From Acheta domesticus (taxonomy: Eukaryota; Arthropoda; Insecta; Orthoptera; Gryllidae): 64,000 nucleotides of DNA. The stretch spans positions 162,313,532 through 162,377,531 of the forward strand of contig JAHLJT010008446.1 in the NCBI GenBank assembly GCA_031308135.1, given 5' to 3'. This document shows, in pieces, positions 20,474 to 31,189 of this stretch (positions are counted from its first letter, which is position 1; every line of letters begins with the position of its first letter). The notes beneath the pieces are model-generated. The model made no database searches, had not been told where the DNA came from, and worked only from the letters and a program-made list of their open reading frames with translations. Made by a program: the position numbers and the translations under genes.

Positions 20474-22165
20474 GACATACATCAGAGCAGTAGATATGAA
20501 AAGCATAATTCCAAATCCAAAATAATTAAAAATAAACAAAGAAAACAATTCATGAATACTCAATATATCAATTCATGAATACTCAATATAAATCATGTGA
20601 AGCTTACCTCAAATATTCATTATTAAAAACTTTAAATTCGAAATAAGTCAAATAAAATTGTGACAGTATTTAAATATTGAAGTGCCAAGGCAGGGAACCA
20701 TGGTATCGTAAACAACCATGTTCTGTTTTATTATATACGGAATAAGTAAGAAACCTACAGGACTGTATAATGGATAAATAGATTTACTATAATTTATAAC
20801 AAAGAAAAGGCAATTGTATACGTGATGGCAAAGAAATAGTATTTATAACAAATCAATTTTTAAAATTTAGCCAATACAGAAATTATGTAGGAGTGAATTG
20901 TAAAAAGTTGATAAAAACATTGGACTCACCAATTATTACTTTTTATGTTTCAAGAACAATCCTAGAAAATTGTCTTTGAAGATAATATTCTAGGACTGAG
21001 CTTGAAAATACTTATTGCAATGAGAGCTATCTTAAGTCATATTGAATTTAAATTTAATAACAAAATTTATAGTCAAAAGAAGGGTACACCTATTGGTGGT
21101 TCATTTAAAGTGCTCTTTTTGCAGAGTTTGTTATAAGAAAACATGATCAACAAATTCTGAAAAATATATAAAATATGAATTATATCTCAGATATGTTGAT
21201 GATACTTGCTTTATTCTACCTGAGAATTCTATAGATACTGTATTACAATAAAAAATATCTACTAATAAATATCTACAGTAGTAAAATCAATATACAATGT
21301 GTAGATATTTTTTAAGGGGGTGTAACAAGAAATGAGTAGGGTAATATTGCAAGTAGTAACTATAATCATAACTTCAATATTAATTTTTTTATTAACCATA
21401 TCTGAGCATTGTTTCATCTTTCATTGTAATTGGAGTTTTCACCTATACAATTGTATTTGTTACCAGAAATATGTTTTCTTTTATGAAGTACAAGCTTGGC
21501 CAGCTTCCTTTTCTTTTCAACACTCAAGAAATCATAAATATGGTAAGGTGTGAAGTGAGAAGTGATGTCATATAAATGGGCTGCAGGCTTAGACATACAT
21601 CAGAGCAGTAGATATGAAAAGCATAATTCCAAATCCAAAATAATTAAAAATAAACAAAGAAAATAATTCATGAATACTCAGTATATCAATTCATGAATTC
21701 AATCAATCAATTCATGAATACTCAATATAAATCATGTGAAGCTTACCTAAAATATTCATTATTAAAAACTTTAAATTCGAAATAAGTCAAATAACATTGT
21801 TACGGTATTTAAAAATTGAAGTGCCAAGGCAGGGAACCATGGTATCGGAAACAACCATGTTCTGTTTTATTATATATAGAATAAATAAGAAACCTACAGG
21901 ACTGTATAATGGATAAATAGATTTACTATAATTTATAACAAAGAAAAGGCAATTAATTTTTTTATTAACCATATCTGAGCATTGTTTCATCTTTCATTGT
22001 AATTGGAGTTTTCACCTATACAATTGTATTTGTTACCAGAAATATGTTTTCTTTTATGAAGTACAAGCTTGGCCAGCTTCCTTTTCTTTTCAACACTCAA
22101 GAAATCATAAATATGGTAAGGTGTGAAGTGAGAAGTGATGTCATATAAATGGGCTGCAGGCTACA
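20474..22165. repeat. Tandem pair: long version and internally deleted version
   Basis: Segment 20474-20815 recurs at about 21590-21952 (shared start ACATACATCAGAGCAGTAG), and segment 21380-21590 recurs at 21953-22165 (shared ATCTGAGCATTGTTTCATC). In the first unit the two segments are separated by about 565 bp with the Penelope-like RT. In the second they are joined directly at GGCAATT/AATT. The right arm (32400-32990) has only the joined form. Confidence 0.7.
21040..21245 (+). pseudogene. Penelope-like element reverse transcriptase fragment
   Basis: Three frames in series give KIYSQKKGTPIGGSFK, then AEFVIRKHDQQILKN, then KYELYLRYVDDTCFILP. The GxP(I/M)GS block followed by AEF and a YVDD catalytic box is the RT pattern of Penelope-like retroelements. 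One frameshift and one stop break it, and nothing upstream or downstream of the palm can be followed. It lies in the part of the left arm that the second tandem unit and the right arm have lost. Confidence 0.65.
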
Positions 22166-22230
22166 TTTGCTTACCAATCAACATGTGTATTTACCTCCAT
22201 TATATGTTGTTGTGTGTAAAGTATTCTCAA

Positions 22231-23333
22231 TTTATTTTCTAAATTCTGAGTCGCTTGAAATGCGTAGTATGTATAAGTAAAATTGTGTATATGTACGTTT
22301 TTAATAACACAAGGCTCTTTGATCTTATGAATGTGCTGTATCCCTCAAATACGTTTTTTAAAACATTGGGAAACAAATAATTCAAACTTTACAAAGTCCT
22401 ATGAAGAAGCTGCTTCCATTATTACATTTATGGTCATAAGAACTTTTTAAATTATTATTTCTCTATTGGGAGAAAAGTTGATTTGAGAAGAAGCTTGAAT
22501 TTCAGTTGTTTTTTTTTAATTCAAAATAATATTTTTTTTACAAACAATAATTTTAAAGTCAGTTCATGAGAGACAATAGGAATGTTTCACTTGTTGGAAA
22601 TGAAATAGGAAAATATTACTTTTGGTTTAAATAATAATATTCATATATTTAGAGAATGTTCATATTACACTTGTTTACAAAAATAAACTTTTTTCTTTCA
22701 CAAGAATGAAAATAATAGATTCTATAAGTATTTTTCATACTGAATTGAAATATGATTTCAGTTTTTTCCCATCAGGCACAAGTTTTGTGTGATATGCATT
22801 TCAACATTTTATAATTTCAATAAAACCAGTAATTAGCTATCCAACTCTAAATGGTACACTACTCGTCCTGACATATTCTTACTTCTCATTCTTTAGCTAG
22901 AAAGTGGTATTGATGATTTTTAGGCATATATTGTACCTATTGTACCTTCTTTCCTCCTAATTTAATATGCAATGGAAGTAAATATATTTTCAAGATTCAA
23001 TAAATGGACTAGACACATTCCTCATGTCAGGGATATGTGATTCCTTTAATTTTGTCAAACAAAAATAATAACCACTTACATGTTCCCTCGATTCCCTCCA
23101 AATCATAGAAATTGCAAATGGCATAAGATGTGTACCATTTTTTCTATTAAGACAGCAGTCTTAACACATAAAACATACATTTGGGGCCCACCTCTTTTTA
23201 AAATTACCTTGACAGCCAAAGTAATGTTGATAACACTTTTTCCCAAGTGGTGTTAAATTTTGCCTCTAAGTCTTTCATGTGAGATACTACAAATACACCT
23301 CAAAGTATCTGCATGATTTACACACATTCTTGG
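22231..23333. other. Left arm sequence without a gene of its own
   Basis: Matches the right arm in reverse (about 30785-32400). Near 22860-22950 the minus strand carries the last bases of the pseudogene that is longer in the right arm (31190-31730); here about 450 bp of it is deleted. Confidence 0.6.
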
Positions 23334-23660
23334 TGTTATGTCGCGCTGCGCATAACTTTGTATGTGGCGCGCTAGCATCTAGGCAGCGCGCCCTGGCGGG
23401 AGCCGGCGGCGGCAGCAACTGGCTGCAGCCACGGTTCGGCGGACTCGAGCCATGCAGCGGAGTCTCGCCGCCGGACGCCGGCCCTTTAAAAGGAGCCGGT
23501 CGGCACTCCGAGAGGCAGTCTGCAGTTGGGAGTGAGCCCTGAAGGCACGATGGAGCAATGATGTATATATACACCCCTAGATGGATGACTGTCGCCTTGG
23601 CGGTGAGGCCACCCAAGGCGCCATTTTGCACGGCAAAAATCTTTTTGGATTGCCGAAAGC
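23334..23660 (+). promoter_or_regulatory. GC-rich promoter-like start of the TG...CA insertion
   Basis: CpG-rich sequence with CCTTTAAAAGGAGCC as a TATA-like box near 23482 and CGAGAGGCAGTCTGCAGTTG about 25 bases on, the spacing expected for a core promoter. It contrasts sharply with the AT-rich surroundings. Confidence 0.35.
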
Positions 23661-24589
23661 GGTGTGTTATAGTGCGTTTTCTCTTGAGTGATTAGTGAAA
23701 CATTTTTTGTTTTGAGTTTTCATTTTGATCTTTACTTAATGTAATTGTTATTTTCAAAATTGGCCCAGTAAATCAATTATTTTTTTGCCTTTGTTTTATC
23801 CACTATAAGGTGGGTTTCACAACAATATCGTGAAGTGGAATCTCAGTCTCAAGGGTTCATGTTTTGAACATGTATTTTAATCTATTCATTTATTCTCTAA
23901 ATGTACGTTTTGTTCTATTTCCTGTTATGTAAAATTAAGAGAAACATTATTTATTTGAATATTTTCTTTCAATGGTGAAAGGTATCATTTGAGTGTTTGT
24001 TCCTGCAAAAAGTTTTGTATTCATACGTAAATAAAAATGTCTGCCCATAAAAAGTACATATGTACTATATTTCTCTAGGTGTTTTCATTTTAAATCTCTC
24101 TGCAACCTCCCAAATTCAGCAGTTATTTACAACCATCCTCATTAAGAGAGAAAAAGGGTTATTTGGAGTGAAACGCAAGTTTTTCTAATCACATGAACAA
24201 TAAGTACGTCTGATTCTTATATTTGAAAACGGAATATTGAAACAGAGGAAAAATCCTTAATAGTAAAGCTTCCGTAGTAATAATAATTTACTTTCAGGCG
24301 CAGTATTAACATATAAATTGATATCTTCTGAAGTAGTATAAGAAGTTTGTTCCTGTAAGTCATCATAAAAAAACAAGTCCTCATTTTTGCAAGTCTCCGG
24401 TAACACTATGTCAAAGCTGTTCGTAGTTTTATGTAAATTATAAAATATATTTTGACAATTTGTTGTTGCCTACTGCTTTACTTTCTTATAATGGAACAGA
24501 ACCATGTTAATAAATACAATGTATACGTGTTGCACTCGTAAAAAATCTACCGAACTGTCATGGGCTGCATTTGACATTCGAAGCTTTTG

Positions 24590-24960
24590 CCGTGGCAACA
24601 TGGCTCCCTGTACGGCCTCACCTCCGCCTATTGGGAAAGCGCGGAGTCAGCCATCTAGTGGTATTTATTTACATCATTGCGATGGAGTGAACGAGCCGAG
24701 TCCGGAGAGTCAGCCGCCAAACGGAAGCCGTTCATGGAGTAACGGCAAGCAGCAGCAGCATGGAGCGTCCAGAGGCAGACGCAGCACCCGGAGGCATATA
24801 AGCAAACTGCACATGTATTCGGCACCGGGCTTCCCTGATTGGCTAGCGGGCGAGGAGCGCGAAAACCGCGCGAAATTCGTATCTCTTTCTACGGAGAGCA
24901 GAGCCACAGCGAGTGAGTGCATGACGCACGTGGACTCGGCTACTACTACTCGGAAATTTT
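24590..24960 (+). repeat. GC-rich block; part is inverted at 27258-27357
   Basis: GCATATAAGCAAACTGCACA (about 24796) through ATTGGCTAGCGGG and GCGAAATTCGT (to about 24890) reappears on the minus strand at 27357-27258. CATATAAGC resembles a TATA box, and a CATGTATTCGG motif is also seen inverted at about 28553 in the neighbouring hAT. The open frame 24504-24962 is probably a by-product of composition. Confidence 0.45.
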
Positions 24961-25632
24961 AATGGATAATGAAGAAGAAACTGTCATAAGAAACTGCAAT
25001 ATGTTCGATTGAAGACATTTGGGTTGAGAAATGTGCGAAGATCGCCCAAACGAAATGGAATGTCAGATCATAAAAATCTTCAGGAAAATGATTTATTTGT
25101 TCGTAAGTTGATAGAAATACATCTTATGTTCTAATTTTATTATAAAGACAGCAAAATTTGTCCTTTCACTTTCAGAAAAGTGTGCCATCATAGTTCATAC
25201 AGAAAAGTACCGTAGTAGGGGCGAAAAATAGAAGACTTTATAAAAATTCTGGCTGTCAAGCAACATTGTCTGCAAACGTAACACTGCAGACACAAGAAGA
25301 AAAGATGCCTTTATTAAGATACGTAGGGTTTTCAATTTGTATATTTATATTTATTTTAAATTTGTTTACGGAGGTCTTGATACAGCTTCAAAAACAAAAC
25401 TTTGCCACACATAGTGTTAGTGAGCACGTGAACATTGATTTCGAGTTATAATAGTTGTTCTAAAACTGATGTCCGCGATTCTCCAAGAAACTATAAAAGG
25501 ATCAATTCATTAAAAATTCGGGCTATTTGTGACGGTCATTATTTTCATCGTCCCCTAGAGGAATTCAAATTAGTTTTTTCTGAAACTTGGTTTGGTAGTT
25601 TATGCAAGATTTCTTATTTCATGGGCGCGTGA

Positions 25633-25806
25633 GGGCCTGTCTTCACGATGAAACATATCACGGCATTTCTCGTCTTTCTCGGTCGTGCCTCTAGATGTCG
25701 CACGATCGCGACCATGTCGAGTAGTGCTTGTGATCATGCGACATCTGGCGGCACGACCGAGAAAGATGCGAAATGCCCTCAGATATTCCATCGTGAAGAC
25801 AGGCCC
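25633..25806. repeat. Hairpin MITE, CpG-rich copy
   Basis: GGGCCTGTCTTCACGATG at 25633 pairs with CATCGTGAAGACAGGCCC ending 25806. The inner arms (TCTTTCTCGGTCGTGCC / GGCACGACCGAGAAAGA) continue the pairing, so nearly the whole element folds back. The relative at 7297-7491 has TG/CA where this copy has CG. Confidence 0.8.
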
Positions 25807-26208
25807 TTTCTCTCCAAGAAATAAAAACCCAAGTATAGGTCCCACTGTATTCTCGGAATCAAACCGCGTTTGCGAACAGGTTTAAGCCCACTGTATTCCA
25901 AGAAATGTCTCCCACGTTGTGACGCGCGTCTCCCACGTTGTGACGCGCAATCAGGCGTTTCAGATTGCAAACATCCGTCGTATCAGCTAACTCTTGGAGC
26001 TAATCAAAGAATGAAACAGTCAGTTCGACAGACCATTTATATATCCCCAATCACCATTAACATTTTAATAATACGTCTTATATGGATTCTTACGGTATAA
26101 TCAAAAACTTGAGAATGCTGTTAAATTATTGTAATTACACTAATTTTAATGTTAAAAATTAAACACAAGCGTAATAACCAATTAAAATAATTAATTTTTA
26201 TTTTCAGA

Positions 26209-26470
26209 TAGGATTGTGTGGAGTTATAACAATTAAGAAAATTCATAACCACAATGTAAGAACTGCTGAAACAGCGGTCCCTGCCAGCTGATAAGGCTAC
26301 AAGGGGAGCATTCCTTCAATATTTGAAAACGGGTATGAATATTACAGAATCATGCAAAGATCACCAGATCCTTCTTGAATACATTGAAGATATTTGTGGA
26401 GACGATTATGCCAGTGGTTGTACAAATTCAACAGAAAGAACTGTGCTACTGACATACCTAGGGCCTAGGT
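26209..26470 (+). pseudogene. Fragment of a transposase-associated protein (MULE-like, tentative)
   Basis: Overlapping frames give KIHNHNVRTAE followed, after a stop or shift, by ADKATRGAFLQYLKTGMNIT, ESCKDHQ and DDYASGCTNSTERTV. HNHN followed by a helical block and an NxT(E/D)RTV end resembles the accessory region of animal transposases with zinc-finger and MULE-type cores. The preceding TTTTCAG could be a splice acceptor. No catalytic core follows. The family assignment is from general resemblance only. Confidence 0.35.
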
Positions 26471-27149
26471 CAGGCCAAAGGGAAATCTCGTAGTTAGTTA
26501 CTGTATATCATATTTACATTATTGCCTCATTATTACATTATTTTTCGCTGTTTTTCATTTTTGGTTCAGTTCACTATGTAATGTAATTAATTCATTTAAA
26601 TATTATGAAATACATGATTAATCGATGACAGCTGCCTGTTTTTATGCACATGTGCAGATTTTAAAGATTTCAGGCACTAAAACCATTATAAAAGTGTTCT
26701 TAATAAATGTGTTCAAATTCATTTAGATGCTATCGAAAAATTAAAAAATGAGTTGTTGGCAAAAACCATTGAGAAATTTGAGTACCTACAACCCTTTCTA
26801 TTACAACCTATTTTTTCTCCTGAAATAAATCACATTACCTTCAATAAGATAATAATATACTATAATAATATACAAATGTTAAAAAATGTGAAGTGCAGTA
26901 GATATTTTAATAAAATTTTCATTTTGCAACCTAAGTTAATTTTAATTTAATTCTGTTCAAAATTGGAAATAATACTGAGAAAACTTTCGGTTTCAGCCTC
27001 CTTTGATTTTACATTCCCTTCCTTGTAACTGAACATTTTTAATGGCACATTACAAATGTTGATACGTGAGCTGAATAAAATCCTTGAGTTTTACAAATAT
27101 GTTTATTATTTTAAAAAAATCTATGATGCCTCTCCCCCATAAAATTAAC

Positions 27150-27168
27150 CGGCTGGATCCGCCCCTGG
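27150..27168. repeat. Isolated hAT-like terminus
   Basis: CTGGATCCGCCCCTG reads on the minus strand as CAGGGGCGGATCCAG, a common hAT end. No partner end with an 8-bp duplication was found nearby, so this is a truncated relic. Confidence 0.4.
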
Positions 27169-27356
27169 TATAAATAGTAATAAAATGAAAAGCATTTGTG
27201 CAGTTAAACAAGTGACAAAACAGCGCTTAAAACGAACCTACAACGCTTGTAATAAGAGAACGTAAACGAATTTCGCGGGGTTCCGTGCTCCGCACCCGCT
27301 AGCCAATAAGGGAAGCCCGGTGCCGAATACATGTGCAGTTTGCTTATATGCCACCC

Positions 27357-27442
27357 GGAGGGCATTGGTGATTGCCCGGGATGCAGGGAATAGGGCATTG
27401 GTGATTGCCCGGGGTATGAGAGACGGCATTGGTGATTGCCCG
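27357..27442. repeat. Three copies of GGCATTGGTGATTGCCCG
   Basis: Copies start at about 27362, 27396 and 27432, 34-36 bases apart with varied linkers. Each can form a small GGGCA/TGCCC hairpin. Confidence 0.8.
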
Positions 27443-27532
27443 TGAACGGCGTTAAGGCCGATTGTGATTGTACATATGTATGAATAAACAATTGTTAATT
27501 GTGCGTGCAGTGTTTATTTTATGAACATAACA

Positions 27533-27871
27533 CTTGGCATGATGAAAATACAGAACACTAACTCATAGCTTACACAGTACAGTGTTTAGAAGTGCACTGT
27601 GTAAGCTATGTGTTAGTGTTCTGTATATTTATTATGGCAAGGATGTGTCAACACATCACAATGCCAATAACTGGTCTGATCATGTCAAAACATGAATGAA
27701 CTCGCACAGTATTGCCTGTTGGTGTTTCAGTAGAATATTACACATATTTTCTTAAAAAACAGCGTGAATAAAATCGCTGCTTCTAAGGTAAAGGTCCCAA
27801 CGACAGGTCAAAGAGAATGTTAAAATCATATTTTAAAAAGTAGCTGTCACAAAAAAACTGTACCTGATGGA

Positions 27872-27923
<52 letters not shown>

Positions 27924-28047
27924 CTGAATTCACTATGAAAAAGCTCACTAGAATCACTAATCAGATTTATTGTGAAGAAAACCTTGACGACCAGTGTTAT
28001 CACACGTATATTTTTTGTTTTAAACATTACAGATATAATTTAACAAA
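27533..28047. repeat. Left arm resumes: hairpin, (AT)n and inner boundary
   Basis: TTGGCATGATGAAAATACAG starts a hairpin of about 105 bases (27535-27640), mirrored at 30690-30795. An (AT)n run lies at 27878-27917, mirrored at 30388-30452. Arm homology ends at AACAAAAAATAATTCA (28047), opposite 30241. Confidence 0.7.
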
Positions 28048-28253
28048 AAATAATTCATTTATTACATTACAGCATTTTATTTCTGCAAGTTAGCAGCTGA
28101 GAGAACCAAGAAGATTAAAATATATCGTTTCTAATAAGAAATCTGTATGGACTTAGTGATTTCTAACCTCTATGCTCCGAATATTAAACAATTTTGTGCT
28201 TGCAAGAGTATACAACAGAAAATTTTAGGCCCACAATGCTCCGCGACTAGTAC

Positions 28254-30058
28254 CAGTGGCGGCCTGTGCAGGGAGTTCTGTGGTTCAGTGAACCCCCATA
28301 AAATTCCATGAGATCAGAATTTTTTATTTCAGCTAAATGAAGAGTTAATAAGTGTATTTTATTGACTTTAGTGGGGCTCTTCAGATAAAATTTCTTCAAA
28401 TATTCAGTTGAAAGTGCGAAGGTTTGATGCGCCGCTTCAGCGCCGCGACGTGCTTCCGCGCAGCGGGCTTGGAGGTTCTCAGCGGGCTAGAGAACCCCCG
28501 AGCGGCGTGAAATGAGGGCGAAGAGCGGCGGGAGGCAAGAGGGGCATATGGACCGAATACATGGGCTGTGCGCTGGTCACCGCGCCAGCGCATAATCCGA
28601 AGACCACCGAAAGGTGCCGAAACTCTACGACCGCCACAAAAGCTTCTTTGTCAAGAAAGACCAAGAGAGACAGAGACTCAGGGGAATCCCAAGCTTTCTT
28701 CGCGTTCGTGCCAACTAAGTACCATACTTCTGTGTTTTATACTGCTGTATCTTCTTCAAAAATTGTTATAAAATAGATTTAAACAATTAAAGAAACATGA
28801 GTTTAATGTATTGAACAAATATCTGTTTATCTTTTAGAGTTTTTAATTCTTTATTTCATAGTTATATTCAAAGGTTTTCCATTCTGATAGCTGTGACAAA
28901 TGTTTTAAAAATCTCTTCTGCTGATCAGTAGGCTGTGGGCCAGTGCTGGCTTCGTCTGGCTGACTGAACGACGTGAATTTGTACTATACGTGGATGTGAG
29001 TAATGAACGTTGTTGCGGTAAAGCGAATGAATACGAATGTGTTTATTTTCGTACTCCAATTGAGTTATCAAGAACGATAACAGTGCTCCATTTTTCATAT
29101 AAAATTAGAATCTTGCCACGTCGTGTGATCGAATACACATGTGCATTTGAGGCACACGTGCGGAATGAATTGTGATTGAAGATGAATAGTGTCCAGCCCC
29201 TTTTAAATATTAATTTTGTGAATATTAGTGCGGAAGACAAGTTACGAATTAAGGAACTGGGCAGACCATTTACCTAAACTAAAGTTAGAACAAAAACAAA
29301 TTAGTCGAGGTAAGAACTTGTGCAGAACTTTTAAATGGGATATTTATAAGAGGAACAGCTGGTTATGCGGATGTGAAGTTACAAATAAACTATATTGTTT
29401 CCCGTGCTTGATTTTTGCTGTAAATAAGGATGTGGCGTAGTCAAACACTGGAGTAGATGATTTGAGTAATTTGTCGCAAAAAACCAAGAAGCACAAAGAA
29501 TCTGCTGCCCATAAAAACTCTTGCTTAGATTTTTCTGTACTAAGGAGGACGGACATAAGACAGCAACTCAGCAGTGCCTTCCTACAAAACTTTGAGAAAC
29601 AATGATATGGTTCGAAAAAAATCACGACGTACATTCAAGAATCATTGACTGCATAAAGTTCTGTGGCGAGTTCGAACTTGCATTTCGTGGTCTTGATGAA
29701 ACATCTGAGGCGTTGAAAAGGACATAATAAATGAAATTAGAGGCTTTAATGAATAAGTAATTGATATATTCGCGGACAAGAAAGAAAGAAGGATGGACTT
29801 CCAGTACAAGCAGCACTGTTGTTGATTTATCTGCATCTTTAACAGGAGTTCTATTGAAAGGTATGTACAAGAGCTATTATTTGTCTTCCAAAAATAATTG
29901 ATTTCAATTATTAGCGTATCTTTTATAAACTATATCATTACTATTCTTCAAATATTTTTGTTGTTGCTTGTATTATACTGTTACACGATTGCCGTCCCTG
30001 AGATTTAAAATTGGAATACTTGTGAACCCCCTGTGATTAAGGGCACGCGCCGCCACTG
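28254..30058 (+). mobile_element. hAT element with ACTAGTAC target duplication
   Basis: The left end CAGTGGCGGCCTGTGC (28254) and right end GCACGCGCCGCCACTG (to 30058) are inverted with few mismatches. The 8-bp ACTAGTAC occurs perfectly on both sides (28246-28253 and 30059-30066), the hAT hallmark. A CpG-rich stretch at 28430-28690 may hold the promoter. The element sits in the spacer between the two long arms. Confidence 0.92.
29225..29860 (+). pseudogene. hAT transposase remnant (TTF zinc finger / DUF4371 type)
   Basis: An open piece (29228-29440) has WDIYKRNSWLCGCEVTNKLY then CFPCLIF, the zinc-binding TTF-type finger placed N-terminal in ZMYM1-like hAT transposases. Directly after the TAG the same frame gives TGVDDLSNLSQKTKKHKESA. 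A shift near 29640 gives IIDCIKFCGEFELAFRGLDE, the start of the DUF4371 part. The RNase H core and dimerisation domain are absent. With stops, a shift and loss of the catalytic core, this is a dead copy; its ends may still be mobilised by relatives. Confidence 0.75.
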
Positions 30059-30066
30059 ACTAGTAC

Positions 30067-30233
30067 TAACCTCTCATTTCCAGCACGAAAACTCGATTAA
30101 CTTAATTAAGTTTATATATTCCATGGTGAAACAGATGCAAATGTAAAAGCGATTATATTGCGAGTTTAATTTTAATCGCGATTACTTAAACACGATTAGC
30201 GAGATACTTAAACGAGTTTGGTGAAACCGGCTC
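30067..30233 (-). repeat. Third Harbinger-like end, inside the spacer
   Basis: On the minus strand from 30233 it reads GAGCCGGTTTCACCAAACTC, then repeated GTTTAAGTA motifs and an internal GTTTCACCATGG (about 30135). This layout parallels the outer ends. TTA follows at 30234-30236, then GGGC, which could be the stub of another end. Confidence 0.65.
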
Positions 30234-30240
30234 TTAGGGC

Positions 30241-30382
30241 TTGAATTATTTTTTGTTAAATTATATCTGTAATGCTTTAAAGAAAAAATATACGTGTGAT
30301 AACACTGGTCGTCAACGTTGTCTTCACAATAAATCTGATTAGTGATAGTGATTCTAGTGAGTTTTTTTCATAGTGAATTCAG

Positions 30383-30451
<69 letters not shown>

Positions 30452-31189
30452 TAATTTTTCCATAAGGTACAGTTTTTTTGTGACAGCTACGTTTTAAAAT
30501 ATGATTTTAACATTCTCTTTGACCTGTCGTAGGGACCTTTACCTTATAAGCAGCGATTTCATTCAAGCTTTTTTAAGGAAAATATGTGTAATATCCTACT
30601 GAAACATCAACAGGCAATACTGTGTGGGTTCATTCATGTTTTGACATGATCAGACAAGTTACTGGCATTGTGATATGTTGACACATTCTTGGCATAATGA
30701 AAATACAGAACACAAACATTTGGCTTACATAGTGCACTTCTAAACACTGTACTGTGTAAGCTATGAGTTAGTGTTCTGTATTTTCATCATGCCAAGAATG
30801 TGTGCAAATCATGCAGATACTTTCAGGTGTATTTGTCATGATCTTACATGAAAGACTCTGAGGCAAAATTTAACATCACTTGGGAAAAAGTGTTATCAAA
30901 ATTACTTGGGCTGTCAAGTTGATAATTTTAGAAAGAGGTGGGCCCCAAATGTGTGTTTTATGTGTTAAGATTGCTGTCTTGATAGAAAATATGGTACACA
31001 GCATATGCCGTTTGCAATTACTATGATTCGGAGGGAATCGAGGGAACATCTAAGTGGTTATTATTTTTGTTCGACAAAAATTAAAGGAATCACATATCCC
31101 TGACATGAGAAATGTGTCTAGTCCATTTATTCAATCCTGAAAATATATTTACCTCCATTGCATATTAAATTAGGAGGAAAGAAAAATTG
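30241..31189. repeat. Right arm, inner part
   Basis: Reverse complement of 27533-28047 and then of 22950-23333. It contains the (AT)n run 30388-30452 and the hairpin 30690-30795. It lacks the 4.2-kb insertion. Confidence 0.7.

Larger units (their letters stand above)
23334..27532. mobile_element. 4.2-kb TG...CA insertion with CTTGG target duplication
   Basis: Begins TGTTATGTCGCGCTGCGC and ends TTATGAACATAACA, so TGTTATGT/ACATAACA are inverted termini. CTTGG flanks both sides (23329-23333 and 27533-27537) and the homologous right arm lacks the block. A 5-bp duplication and TG...CA ends suggest an LTR retroelement. The first 320 bp are GC-rich with a TTTAAAAGG box (about 23484), and AATAAA lies at 27483-27488 near the end, as in an LTR. 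I found no second LTR and no gag or pol, so this may be a solo LTR broken by later insertions. The type is uncertain. Confidence 0.55.

Noticed and set aside
24504..24962. 152-codon plus frame as a gene
   Set aside because: Its GC-rich part recurs inverted at 27258-27357 and is repeat sequence. No domain or splice context was found.
27360..27442. CRISPR-like array
   Set aside because: Only three short repeats in a eukaryotic transposon, with unequal linkers and no associated genes.
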